The notes under the pieces: generated by a model
The model's input: only the letters and a program-made list of their open reading frames with translations
The model's database searches: none
Told to the model about the DNA's origin: nothing
Program-made: the position numbers and the translations under genes
In this document: positions 7,725-14,222 of the stretch, piece by piece
Layout: every line of letters begins with the position of its first letter
Position numbering within the stretch: position 1 is the first letter of the stretch
NCBI GenBank assembly: GCA_964421755.1
Contig: CAYQYP010000291.1
Coordinates: 1 to 25,778, forward strand
DNA length: 25,778 bases
Source: CAVUUN01 sp964421755
GTDB lineage: Bacteria; Acidobacteriota; UBA6911; RPQK01
Direction of reading: 5' to 3'

Positions 7725-7760
7725 GGCTGTGCGCCTCTGCGATCGCGCAGAGGCGCAGCC
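7725..7760 (+). promoter_or_regulatory. strong hairpin just upstream of the phosphatase gene
   Basis: TGCGCCTCTGCG (7730-7741) pairs perfectly with CGCAGAGGCGCA (7746-7757) around a 4-nt loop. The flanking GGCT and AGCC extend the stem with a 2-nt bulge. No T-run follows, so it is not a classical terminator. It ends 12 bases before the start codon and could affect translation or transcript ends. Confidence 0.5.
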
Positions 7761-7772
7761 GACTGCAAACCG

Positions 7773-8558
7773 ATGAAATCCCTGTCCTTTGAGCCGATGC
7801 TGGCCGTCGCGCAGGATGCCGCCCGCGAGTCCGGACGTATCCTGAGAGAGAATTTTGAGGGGGAGTTTCAGGTTTCCCAAAAGGGCTACATCAACTTTGT
7901 TACAGAAATCGATCTGAAGTCCGAAGAGGCAATCCTCCGCCGCATCCACGCCGCCTTTCCGGAACACGCGATCCTATCTGAAGAAACAGGCGCCAACGAC
8001 GGTAAGTCGCCGTTCCGCTGGATCATCGACCCGCTTGATGGGACCACGAACTACGCCCACGGATACCCCGCCTTCTGCGTTTCGATCGCGTTGGAGTACG
8101 AAGGCGCCGTGGCCGCAGGGGTGATCTATGATCCGCTGCCCGACGAGATGTTCTGGGCGGTCGTCGGAGCGGGTGCCTGGCGGAATGGCAAGGCGATGCA
8201 CGTTTCCAGGCGCGCGACGCTCGAGGACTCGCTTCTGGGTACCGGCTTTTCGTACAACACGGAATCCCTCAAAAGGAATCTGCACTTTTTCAACGAATTC
8301 ATGACCCGTGCCTCGGGCGTCCGGCGGGCGGGCGCGGCCGCCCGGGATTTGGCCCACGTGGCCTGCGGTCGATATGATGCGGTTTGGGAAGTCGACCTTC
8401 AGGTCTGGGACCTTGCGGCCGGGTTCCTGTTGGTGCAGGAGGCCGGCGGGATGATCACGGATTTTCAGGGGAATCCAGCTCGGCCGAACAGCCCTGAAAT
8501 TGTGTTCAGCAACGGGTTGATTCACCAGGAGATCCTGTCAGTGCTGGCTCGGGCGTAG
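7773..8558 (+). CDS. inositol monophosphatase family protein (SuhB-like)
   Basis: A 261-residue Mg-dependent phosphatase of the inositol-monophosphatase fold. Metal ligands are visible as LSEE (68-71), the core motif DPLDGTTN (86-93) and WDLAAG (212-217, with D213). The length matches single-domain IMPases. The substrate may be inositol 1-phosphate, a sugar phosphate or a related monoester. The frame is open far upstream into gnd, but the family N terminus starts at MKSLSFEP (7773) or the next ATG at 7797; neither has a Shine-Dalgarno, and the first lies 12 bases past a strong hairpin. It probably follows gnd in the same transcript. Confidence 0.88.
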   Translation: MKSLSFEPMLAVAQDAARESGRILRENFEGEFQVSQKGYINFVTEIDLKSEEAILRRIHAAFPEHAILSEETGANDGKSPFRWIIDPLDGTTNYAHGYPAFCVSIALEYEGAVAAGVIYDPLPDEMFWAVVGAGAWRNGKAMHVSRRATLEDSLLGTGFSYNTESLKRNLHFFNEFMTRASGVRRAGAAARDLAHVACGRYDAVWEVDLQVWDLAAGFLLVQEAGGMITDFQGNPARPNSPEIVFSNGLIHQEILSVLARA

Positions 8559-8562
8559 GTCC

Positions 8563-8652
8563 GAGAATTCGGGGACATAATACTTAATTCTGTCCACGTA
8601 TGAGTGCCCTGTCCGTCAGCAAAGGAATTAAGTTTTGTGTCCCCGAATTCTC
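8563..8652. repeat. REP-like palindrome, first half of a doublet
   Basis: A 28-bp left arm (8563-8590, starting GAGAATTCGGGGACATAATA) pairs with 8625-8652 at 26 of 28 positions. The core GGGGACANAANACTTAATTC resembles REP-type repeats that I associate, from memory, with Y1/RAYT transposases. The two arms carry different core variants (ATAATAC versus ACAAAAC). No transposase is present. Confidence 0.75.
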
Positions 8653-8664
8653 TGCGGAAGAAGC

Positions 8665-8751
8665 GAGTTTCGGGGACACAAAACTTAATTCCTCCGCCGA
8701 CGCATGAGGCTGCGAACGGCGAGGGAATTAAGTATTATGTCCCCGAAACTC
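8665..8751. repeat. REP-like palindrome, second half of a doublet
   Basis: The left arm 8665-8692 pairs with 8724-8751 at 26 of 28 positions. Its outer flank is GAGTTTC/GAAACTC rather than the GAGAATTC of the first half. The 20-bp core of 8665-8692 is the exact complement of the core at 8625-8652, and the core of 8724-8751 is the exact complement of the core at 8563-8590. The four arms therefore form a nested mosaic. The doublet ends 24 bp before the SDR gene. Confidence 0.75.
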
Positions 8752-8775
8752 CCGAATTCCGGAGATACCCAATAG

Positions 8776-9534
8776 ATGTTTAGTCTTGAAGGACGCACAG
8801 CCTTGGTGACCGGCGCCAGTCGTGGAATAGGCCGCGAAATCGCACTGGCGTTCGCACGCGCGGGGGCGAATCTGGCGCTGGTGGCGCGCGGACGCGAAGC
8901 TCTCGAACGGGTAGCGTGCGAGATCCGGCAAGAACGCAGGACCGCAGATGTTTATCCGTTCGACATCTCCGCTATCGAGGACATTCCCGCGCTCTTCTCC
9001 CGTATCGTCGCTGGCGGCGCGGTAATCGATATCCTCGTCAATGTCGCTGGAATCAACTACCGCGTTCCCGCGGTCGATTACCCTCTGAGCGAATGGAGGC
9101 GGGTTCTTGACGTGAATCTCACGGCTCCGTTCGTTCTGGCGCAGAGCATGGCCAGGGAATTGATCAGGAAAGAACGCCCAGGGAAGATCATCAACATCGC
9201 TTCACTGCTCTCCGAGGCTGCCCGCCAGAAGATACCGGCATATGCGGCCAGCAAGGGAGGAATCCGGCAGTTGACGAAGGCCCTGGCGGTTGAGTGGGCT
9301 CCTTACCGGATTAACGTTAATGCCATCGGCCCCGGCTACGTCGCGACTGAGCTGACGCAGCCTCTCAAAGAAGACGTCGAATTCGACCAGTGGGTGAAGA
9401 GCCGGACCCCCATGGGGCGCTGGGCCGCCCCCTCCGAGCTCACGGGGGCAGCCGTTTTCCTGGCCTCCGCGGCATCGGACTTTGTGACAGGCCAGATCAT
9501 CTACGTGGATGGCGGCTGGCTGGCGAACCTGTAA
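8776..9534 (+). CDS. SDR oxidoreductase, gluconate 5-dehydrogenase / KduD type
   Basis: A 252-residue classical SDR. TGASRGIG (12-19) is the cofactor loop, NVAG (89-92) the structural motif, and N114, S143, Y156 and K160 the catalytic residues. The C-terminal half (IGPGYVATELTQPL, RTPMGRWAAP, SDFVTGQIIYVDGGW) resembles gluconate 5-dehydrogenases and 2-deoxygluconate 3-dehydrogenases (KduD). A likely role is reversible oxidation of gluconate to 5-ketogluconate or of a related keto-uronate. The ATG follows GGAGATACCCAATAG (8761-8775), with GGAGA as ribosome site. It sits between an IMPase-type gene and a LarA-superfamily gene, supporting sugar-acid chemistry. The exact substrate is not determinable. 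Confidence 0.82.
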   Translation: MFSLEGRTALVTGASRGIGREIALAFARAGANLALVARGREALERVACEIRQERRTADVYPFDISAIEDIPALFSRIVAGGAVIDILVNVAGINYRVPAVDYPLSEWRRVLDVNLTAPFVLAQSMARELIRKERPGKIINIASLLSEAARQKIPAYAASKGGIRQLTKALAVEWAPYRINVNAIGPGYVATELTQPLKEDVEFDQWVKSRTPMGRWAAPSELTGAAVFLASAASDFVTGQIIYVDGGWLANL

Positions 9535-9538
9535 GGCC

Positions 9539-9632
9539 ACTGCGCACTACGCACTGCCCACTGCCCACTGCGGCCACTGCGCACTGATGAGGCGGTGAGC
9601 CGGTCAGCTGGTCAGCTGGTTAGCCGGTCGGC
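9539..9632. repeat. two adjacent simple-repeat tracts (CACTGC type and GGTCAGCY octamers)
   Basis: The first tract (9539-9586) repeats CACTGCGCA and CACTGCC blocks; the second (about 9594-9632) repeats the octamer GGTCAGCY with drift. The octamer family recurs at 14171-14222, and CACTGC blocks mirror the CAGTGC blocks at 7651-7715. The tract fills the gap between the SDR and the LarA-like gene. Confidence 0.75.
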
Positions 9633-9638
9633 TACAAT
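9609..9638 (+). promoter_or_regulatory. candidate promoter of the LarA-like gene
   Basis: TACAAT (9633-9638) is a good -10. The best -35 is TGGTCA (9609-9614, 18-bp spacer), which belongs to the octamer repeat, so register changes in the array could move the -35. The predicted start near 9645 gives a leader of about 30 nt. Confidence 0.4.
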
Positions 9639-9673
9639 GAGCAAGGAATCGAAATTGTACTGAGGTGTTACCG

Positions 9674-10945
9674 ATGTTAGCTGCCAGGGGATCCGAACGA
9701 GAGTTTCTGACCGAGAAGCAGATTTCCGATCTGTGCGGCGAGGCCTTCGAGAAGGCCGGCCTGGACGGAAAGCGTCTGCTTTTCATCATACCCGATCATT
9801 CGCGCACGGCTCCGATCGACATCATGTTTCGGGTGATTTACCAGCACCTCGCTAACCGCGTTCAAAACCTGGATTTCCTGGTGGCGCTGGGCACGCATCC
9901 GCCCATGACCGATGATCAGATCAACGAGCGGGTTGGCATCACACATGACGAGCGCCGCACGCGCTATCCCAGGGCGCGGTTCTTCAATCATCACTGGAAA
10001 GACCCCAGGCAGCTGCGACGGGTAGGCACAATTTCTGAAGATGATGTGGCCGTCATCTCGCTCGGGCTGATGCGGCAACCGGTCGATGTGACGATCAACA
10101 AGATGGTTTATGACTACGATGTCCTGATCATAGTCGGACCGACTTTCCCTCACGAAGTGGTTGGCTTCTCGGGAGGCAACAAGTATCTGTTCCCGGGTAT
10201 CGCCGGTCAGGAGATCATCGACATGTTTCACTGGCTGGGTGCTTTGATTACGAACCCAGTGATCATCGGGACGATCAACACACCGGTCAGGCAGGTGGTC
10301 GATCGCGCCGCCGCATTGCTTCCCATGCAGAGGCTTTGTCTGAGCCTCGTTGTCAAAGGAACGGGGCTTGCAGGGCTCTACATCGGTTCGCCCGAGGAAG
10401 CGTTCTGCGGCGCCGCTGCGCTGTCCGACAAGCTTCACACGATCTACGTAGACAAACCGTTCAAACAGATCCTCTCGCGAGCTCCACGGATGTATGACGA
10501 CCTCTGGACGGGCGGCAAATGCATGTACAAGATGGAGCCGGTGGTGGCCGACGGCGGTGAGTTGACCATCTACGCCCCCCACATCGAGGAAGTGTCCGTG
10601 ACCCACGGAACCACGATTCGCAAAATCGGGTACCACGTCCGCGACTACTTCCTGAAACAGATGGATCGCTTCCGCGACATTCCCGGTGGGGTCATGGCTC
10701 ACTCCACCCACGTCAAGGGGATCGGGACATTCGAGAACTGCATCGAGGCGCCAAGAGTCAACGTCGTTCTCGCCACCCGGATTTCGCCGGAGATTTGCCG
10801 GGAGATCAATCTCGGTTACCGGGATCCTGATTCAATCAACGTCGAGCAGTGGAAGGACCGTGAGGACGAGGGGATACTCTACGTTCCAAAAGCCGGTGAA
10901 ATGCTCTACCGGCTGAAGAACGACCCGTTCCGGCGGGCCTCCTAG
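9674..10945 (+). CDS. LarA-superfamily nickel-dependent 2-hydroxyacid racemase/epimerase
   Basis: A 423-residue member of the LarA (DUF2088) superfamily, which uses a nickel-pincer nucleotide to racemise 2-hydroxyacids by hydride transfer. PDHSRTAP is at 40-47 and GTHPPM at 73-78 (H75). PHEVVGFSGGNKYLFPG (159-175) gives H160 and the cofactor-linking K170, followed by H186 as nickel ligand. The spacings H-10-K-16-H equal those of Lactiplantibacillus LarA (H174, K184, H200). GAGGTG (9662-9667) selects the ATG at 9674 over a GTG at 9665. The superfamily includes malate, hydroxyglutarate and D-gluconate 2-epimerases; sugar-acid neighbours favour a sugar-acid substrate here. The pincer-making larB, larC and larE genes are not in the window. 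Confidence 0.85.
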   Translation: MLAARGSEREFLTEKQISDLCGEAFEKAGLDGKRLLFIIPDHSRTAPIDIMFRVIYQHLANRVQNLDFLVALGTHPPMTDDQINERVGITHDERRTRYPRARFFNHHWKDPRQLRRVGTISEDDVAVISLGLMRQPVDVTINKMVYDYDVLIIVGPTFPHEVVGFSGGNKYLFPGIAGQEIIDMFHWLGALITNPVIIGTINTPVRQVVDRAAALLPMQRLCLSLVVKGTGLAGLYIGSPEEAFCGAAALSDKLHTIYVDKPFKQILSRAPRMYDDLWTGGKCMYKMEPVVADGGELTIYAPHIEEVSVTHGTTIRKIGYHVRDYFLKQMDRFRDIPGGVMAHSTHVKGIGTFENCIEAPRVNVVLATRISPEICREINLGYRDPDSINVEQWKDREDEGILYVPKAGEMLYRLKNDPFRRAS

Positions 10946-10972
10946 AGAACTCTGATGCGGATGCGAGGTTGC

Positions 10973-11095
10973 CAACCGGGCCGAAAAGCGGCGGATTCTG
11001 AAATGCGAATCCGCCCTACGACCGCTCGCCGCGCGTAAGCATTCAGTCGTAGGGCGGATTCGCATTTCAGAATCCGCCGCTTTTCGGCCCGGTTG
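10973..11095. repeat. 123-bp palindromic element, copy B
   Basis: Perfect 50-bp inverted arms (10973-11022 and 11046-11095) flank a 23-bp loop. Over the shared arm it differs from copy A (1882-2008) only at 11003-11004 (AT for CC), with the matching change at 11064-11065 in the other arm, so pairing is kept. The loop also differs. It lies between the LarA-like gene and the oxidoreductase gene, ending 36 bp before the latter's ATG. Confidence 0.85.
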
Positions 11096-11131
11096 ATGAC
11101 TTCGTGCGCCATTGCGGCAATTGAAGGGAAC

Positions 11132-12172
11132 ATGCGCGAACTCAAGATCGGAATCGTCGGACTTGGATGGGTGGCGGGAGCACACATCGAAACCTTCAAG
11201 AAGATCGAAGGCGTAGCGGTCAGGGCAATCTGCTCTCGCCGGAAGCTCGATGAGAACAAGCTGGCTGAAGCTTTTGGAATACCCGTGAAGAGTTATTCGG
11301 GCTATTCCGAGATGCTGGCGGACCCGGAGATCGACATCATCGACATCTGCACGCCTCACCCGTATCACGCCCAGCAGGCGATCGAGGCCGCCGAGGTCGG
11401 TAAGCACCTGATCATTGAGAAACCGATCGCGCTGAACTACGACGACCTGCTCGCCGTCAGGCAGGCGATTGCACGCTCCGGTGTGCGGGTTTGCGTGTGT
11501 TTCGAGTGCAGGTTCAGCCAGCATTTCACGTTGATCCGCTCATGTATCGACCAGGGCCTCCTGGGCGAACTGCACTACGCCGAGGTCGACTACTATCACG
11601 GGATCGGACCTTGGTACCGCCAGTTTCCCTGGAACGTCAAGAAGGAGTTCGGTGGCAGTTCTTTGCTCACCGCTGGATGCCACGCGCTCGACGGCCTGCT
11701 CTGGTTCATGGATTCGGACGTCCTCGAAGTGACGACCTGTATCTCTGCGTCGAAGAATGCAGTTTTTGAACCGTACGAGTACCCGACGACGACAGTGACC
11801 CTCCTGAAATTCGCTGACGGGAAAATCGGCAAAGTCGCTTCGGTGATCGACTGCCTGCAGCCTTACTATTTCCACATCCACCTGGTTGGGAGCGAAGGGA
11901 GCCTCCTCGACAATCGAATCTACAGCAGCCGCCTTCCGGGTTTGACCAAGAATCGATGGAGTGTTTTGGAGACCAGCCTGATCGACTCTGGAGATGTCAC
12001 GGACCATCCCTACCTGCCACAATTCAAGGCGTTCATCGACGCGGTGCACCAGGATACCGAGATGCCGCTGACGAACTTCGACATCGCTTTTGAAACTCAC
12101 CGAGTGGTCTTGGCGGCCGATCGGTCGGGCGAAATATCCCGCCCCGTGAAGCTGGAAGAATTCCCGGTCTGA
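11132..12172 (+). CDS. Gfo/Idh/MocA family NAD(P)-dependent oxidoreductase
   Basis: A 346-residue protein with an N-terminal Rossmann fold (IGIVGLGWVAGAH, 6-18), the family EKP motif (96-98) and a C-terminal alpha/beta substrate domain containing GGSSLLTAGCHALD (174-187), with H184 and D187 in the positions expected for catalysis. Members oxidise or reduce sugars, inositols and sugar acids. The frame is open back into the palindrome at 11093, but GAAGGGA (11123-11129) and the start of the beta strand select the ATG at 11132. It probably follows the LarA-like gene in a transcript interrupted by the palindrome. The substrate is unknown; a cyclic sugar or glycoside would be usual. Confidence 0.85.
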   Translation: MRELKIGIVGLGWVAGAHIETFKKIEGVAVRAICSRRKLDENKLAEAFGIPVKSYSGYSEMLADPEIDIIDICTPHPYHAQQAIEAAEVGKHLIIEKPIALNYDDLLAVRQAIARSGVRVCVCFECRFSQHFTLIRSCIDQGLLGELHYAEVDYYHGIGPWYRQFPWNVKKEFGGSSLLTAGCHALDGLLWFMDSDVLEVTTCISASKNAVFEPYEYPTTTVTLLKFADGKIGKVASVIDCLQPYYFHIHLVGSEGSLLDNRIYSSRLPGLTKNRWSVLETSLIDSGDVTDHPYLPQFKAFIDAVHQDTEMPLTNFDIAFETHRVVLAADRSGEISRPVKLEEFPV

Positions 12173-12190
12173 TTGTCCTGGCCGGTGCGG

Positions 12191-12238
12191 CTTCGATCCG
12201 GCGGATCCGACCGATCGGTCCGATCCGTCCGATCGTTC
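12191..12238. repeat. palindromic CCGATC-rich repeat between convergent genes
   Basis: Short TCCGATC blocks repeat at roughly 10-bp steps. The section 12202-12227 is a near-perfect palindrome centred on GACCGATCGGTC. It separates the stop codons of the oxidoreductase (+) and the YceH-like gene (-). A bidirectional transcript end is possible, but there is no T-run on either side. Confidence 0.45.
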
Positions 12239-12900
12239 TACTCAAACTGCTTCCTGAAGTCTGCGAATTGAACCCGCAGTCTCTCCAGTTCCCCCCGTAG
12301 CTCCTCGACCTTTCCTTCCAACTCTTCGATCCTGTGATCCTCGGTCTGGACCGCCAACCGTGCCCGCTCTGCCGGCACTTCGGCTGGTCTTTCGTCGATT
12401 TCCGGCGGGCCCGACAACAGATGTGCATACCGCGGCTCCTTAGACCCGGGCAAAACGGGGAGTCGGACGAGGAGGGGATCCTCCCGTCCGGCGAGCGTCT
12501 CCAGGACCGCGGCCGCCTCGTCCAAGGTGGATATGTGGCACAGGCGCTCCGTCCGGGCTCGGATTTCACCGATCGTCTGCGGCCCGCGCAGCAGCAGCAC
12601 GCAGACGGTGGCCTGCTCCGGTGGACTCAGCGGGATGATCTCGCCAAGCCGGTGCTCATACTTGGGCACACGGCTGCCGGCGGCAGTGACAGTCCACACG
12701 AGCCGCTTGTCGCGCAAGGTGTCCAGTCCGCGAACCACGGCCTTTTCATCCAACGACATGATCGGATCGCGGCTGGTGAGCTGGTTGCAGGCGGCCGTCA
12801 GGGCGTTGAGCGTCAGCGGGTAATAGTCCGGGGTCGCCATTTGCTTCTCTATCAGCGACCCCAGAATTCGCGCCTCGATCGGGTTCAGTTGGAAGTCCAT
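12238..12900 (-). CDS. YceH / DUF480 (UPF0502) family protein
   Basis: A 220-residue protein whose N-terminal block LNPIEARILGSLIEKQ (5-20) followed by PDYYPLTLNALTAACNQ is diagnostic for the YceH family, which has two tandem winged-helix domains. About residues 180-220 form a charged heptad-like helix (EELEGKVEELRGELERLRVQ), probably a coiled coil for dimerisation. The family function is not established; a DNA-binding role is plausible from the fold. The ATG lies 9 bp beyond the phosphorylase stop with no clear ribosome site, so translation probably depends on the upstream gene. Confidence 0.85.
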   Translation of the reverse strand: MDFQLNPIEARILGSLIEKQMATPDYYPLTLNALTAACNQLTSRDPIMSLDEKAVVRGLDTLRDKRLVWTVTAAGSRVPKYEHRLGEIIPLSPPEQATVCVLLLRGPQTIGEIRARTERLCHISTLDEAAAVLETLAGREDPLLVRLPVLPGSKEPRYAHLLSGPPEIDERPAEVPAERARLAVQTEDHRIEELEGKVEELRGELERLRVQFADFRKQFE

Positions 12901-12909
12901 AGTCAGGTC

Positions 12910-14082
12910 TCACTGTTGGTTCAGATACTCGATGTTGCGACGGATGAGGTCGATTCGCTGCTGTACGGTCGCGTGGGACCGCAAGCCATCTGGTGGCGTG
13001 TTTAGGACGTAGTCAAGCAGCCGGCTGACCGTGCTGGTTGCGACATGCAGCCGGGTGTCCGACGACGCGTAGTAAATGAGAACTTCGCCGGTCGGTCGGG
13101 CCACCCATCCGTTACTGAACGCCACGTTGGAGACGTCTCCGACGCGCTCGTCGCCTTCCGGGGCAATGAAGTAACCGCCCGGGCGGTGAGTGATTGTCCA
13201 CGGCTCGTCGAGCCGCGCCAGGAACATGTAGAGAACGTACCGGAGACCGGCGGCCGTGTTGCGGACTCCGTGGGCGAGGTGGAGCCAGCCTTGTTCGGTC
13301 TTGATCGGCGCGGGGCCGAGCCCGTTCTTCACTTCCTTGATCGTATGATAGACGCGCTCGTCGATCACCGTCTCGTCGTCGATCACGGCGTTCTCCATGC
13401 TGGGGGCTAGCCCCCATCCGATGCCCCCTCCCTTTCCGGCCTGGATGAACTCGTCTTGCGGCCTGGTATAGAAAGCGTACTTCCCGTCAACGAATTCCGG
13501 GTGGAGGACCACGTTTCTTTGCTGGGGCGATTTGGTCTTCAGGTCGGGGAGGCGTTCCCAGTTCTGCAGGTCCCTGGTTCGAGCGATTCCGCACTGGGCG
13601 ACCGCGGATGATGTGTCCCAGGTGGGCGTTTTTGGGTCCTTTCGCTCGGTGCAAAAGGTGCCGTAGATCCAGCCGTCTTCGTGCTTCACCACGCGGATGT
13701 CGTAGATGTTGGTATCCGGATCGTCGGTTTCGGGCATGAGGATCGGCTGGTCCCAGAATCTGAACTCGTCGACGCCGGACTTGCTCTCCGCTACTGCCAG
13801 GAACGATTTCCTGTCTGTGCCTTCGACTCGTACAAGCACGTGAATTCTCCCGTTCAGCTCAACAGCTCCAGCGTTGAACGTGGCGTTGATCCCCATCCGC
13901 TCCATCATGAACGGGTTCGTGGTGTGATTCAGGTCATAGCGCCACAGTATGGGAGTATGGGCGGCAGTGACAACCGGATATTGGTAACGGTCGTAGATGC
14001 CGTTCCCGGGCTGAATCTTCACGTTTTTTCGGGTGAGCAGCTCGGCTTGTTCCTTCATGAGGGTCCGCAGTCTTGGATGCAT
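12910..14082 (-). CDS. GH130 4-O-beta-D-mannosyl-D-glucose phosphorylase
   Basis: Predicted to phosphorolyse beta-1,4-mannosyl-glucose to mannose 1-phosphate and glucose in the cytosol. The 390-residue protein matches the GH130 subfamily 1 pattern: NATFNAGAV (66-74), RVEGTDRKSF (85-94), DTNIYDIRVV (123-132) with D128 as probable general acid, QQRNVVLHPEF (187-197) for phosphate and sugar contacts, YTRPQD (205-210) and a late GDVSNVAFSNGW. There is no signal peptide. It starts at an ATG with GGAG about 10 bases upstream. It lies directly downstream of a cellobiose 2-epimerase, the partner that makes mannosyl-glucose from mannobiose, which strongly supports the assignment over other GH130 mannoside phosphorylases. 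Confidence 0.88.
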   Translation of the reverse strand: MHPRLRTLMKEQAELLTRKNVKIQPGNGIYDRYQYPVVTAAHTPILWRYDLNHTTNPFMMERMGINATFNAGAVELNGRIHVLVRVEGTDRKSFLAVAESKSGVDEFRFWDQPILMPETDDPDTNIYDIRVVKHEDGWIYGTFCTERKDPKTPTWDTSSAVAQCGIARTRDLQNWERLPDLKTKSPQQRNVVLHPEFVDGKYAFYTRPQDEFIQAGKGGGIGWGLAPSMENAVIDDETVIDERVYHTIKEVKNGLGPAPIKTEQGWLHLAHGVRNTAAGLRYVLYMFLARLDEPWTITHRPGGYFIAPEGDERVGDVSNVAFSNGWVARPTGEVLIYYASSDTRLHVATSTVSRLLDYVLNTPPDGLRSHATVQQRIDLIRRNIEYLNQQ

Positions 14083-14170
14083 CTTTGCTTTTCTCCGCTC
14101 GGTTGAGATTTTCTGCCATGACGACGTTGCTAAAACGAACCCTGCGACAGCACTCGGGAATCTGTTCGCT

Positions 14171-14222
14171 TGTCAGCCGGTCAGCTGGTCAGCAGGTGAG
14201 CCGGTCAGCCGGTCAGCTGGTC
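14171..14222. repeat. GGTCAGCY octamer array overlapping the epimerase 3' end
   Basis: Octamers GGTCAGCC, GGTCAGCT and GGTGAGCC follow each other with small phase slips. The same family occurs at about 9594-9632. On the minus strand the array encodes the last residues and the stop of the epimerase (QLTG, then TGA, read from CAGCTGACCGGCTGA), so coding and repeat sequence are continuous here. Confidence 0.75.

Noticed and set aside
8563..8751. Rho-independent terminator after the phosphatase gene
   Set aside because: The palindromes have long loops and no T-run directly after a stem. The repeated core fits REP-type elements better.
9677..10711. 344-residue minus-strand open frame
   Set aside because: It is antisense to the LarA-like gene, whose catalytic motifs and spacing are intact; the composition looks like a shadow.
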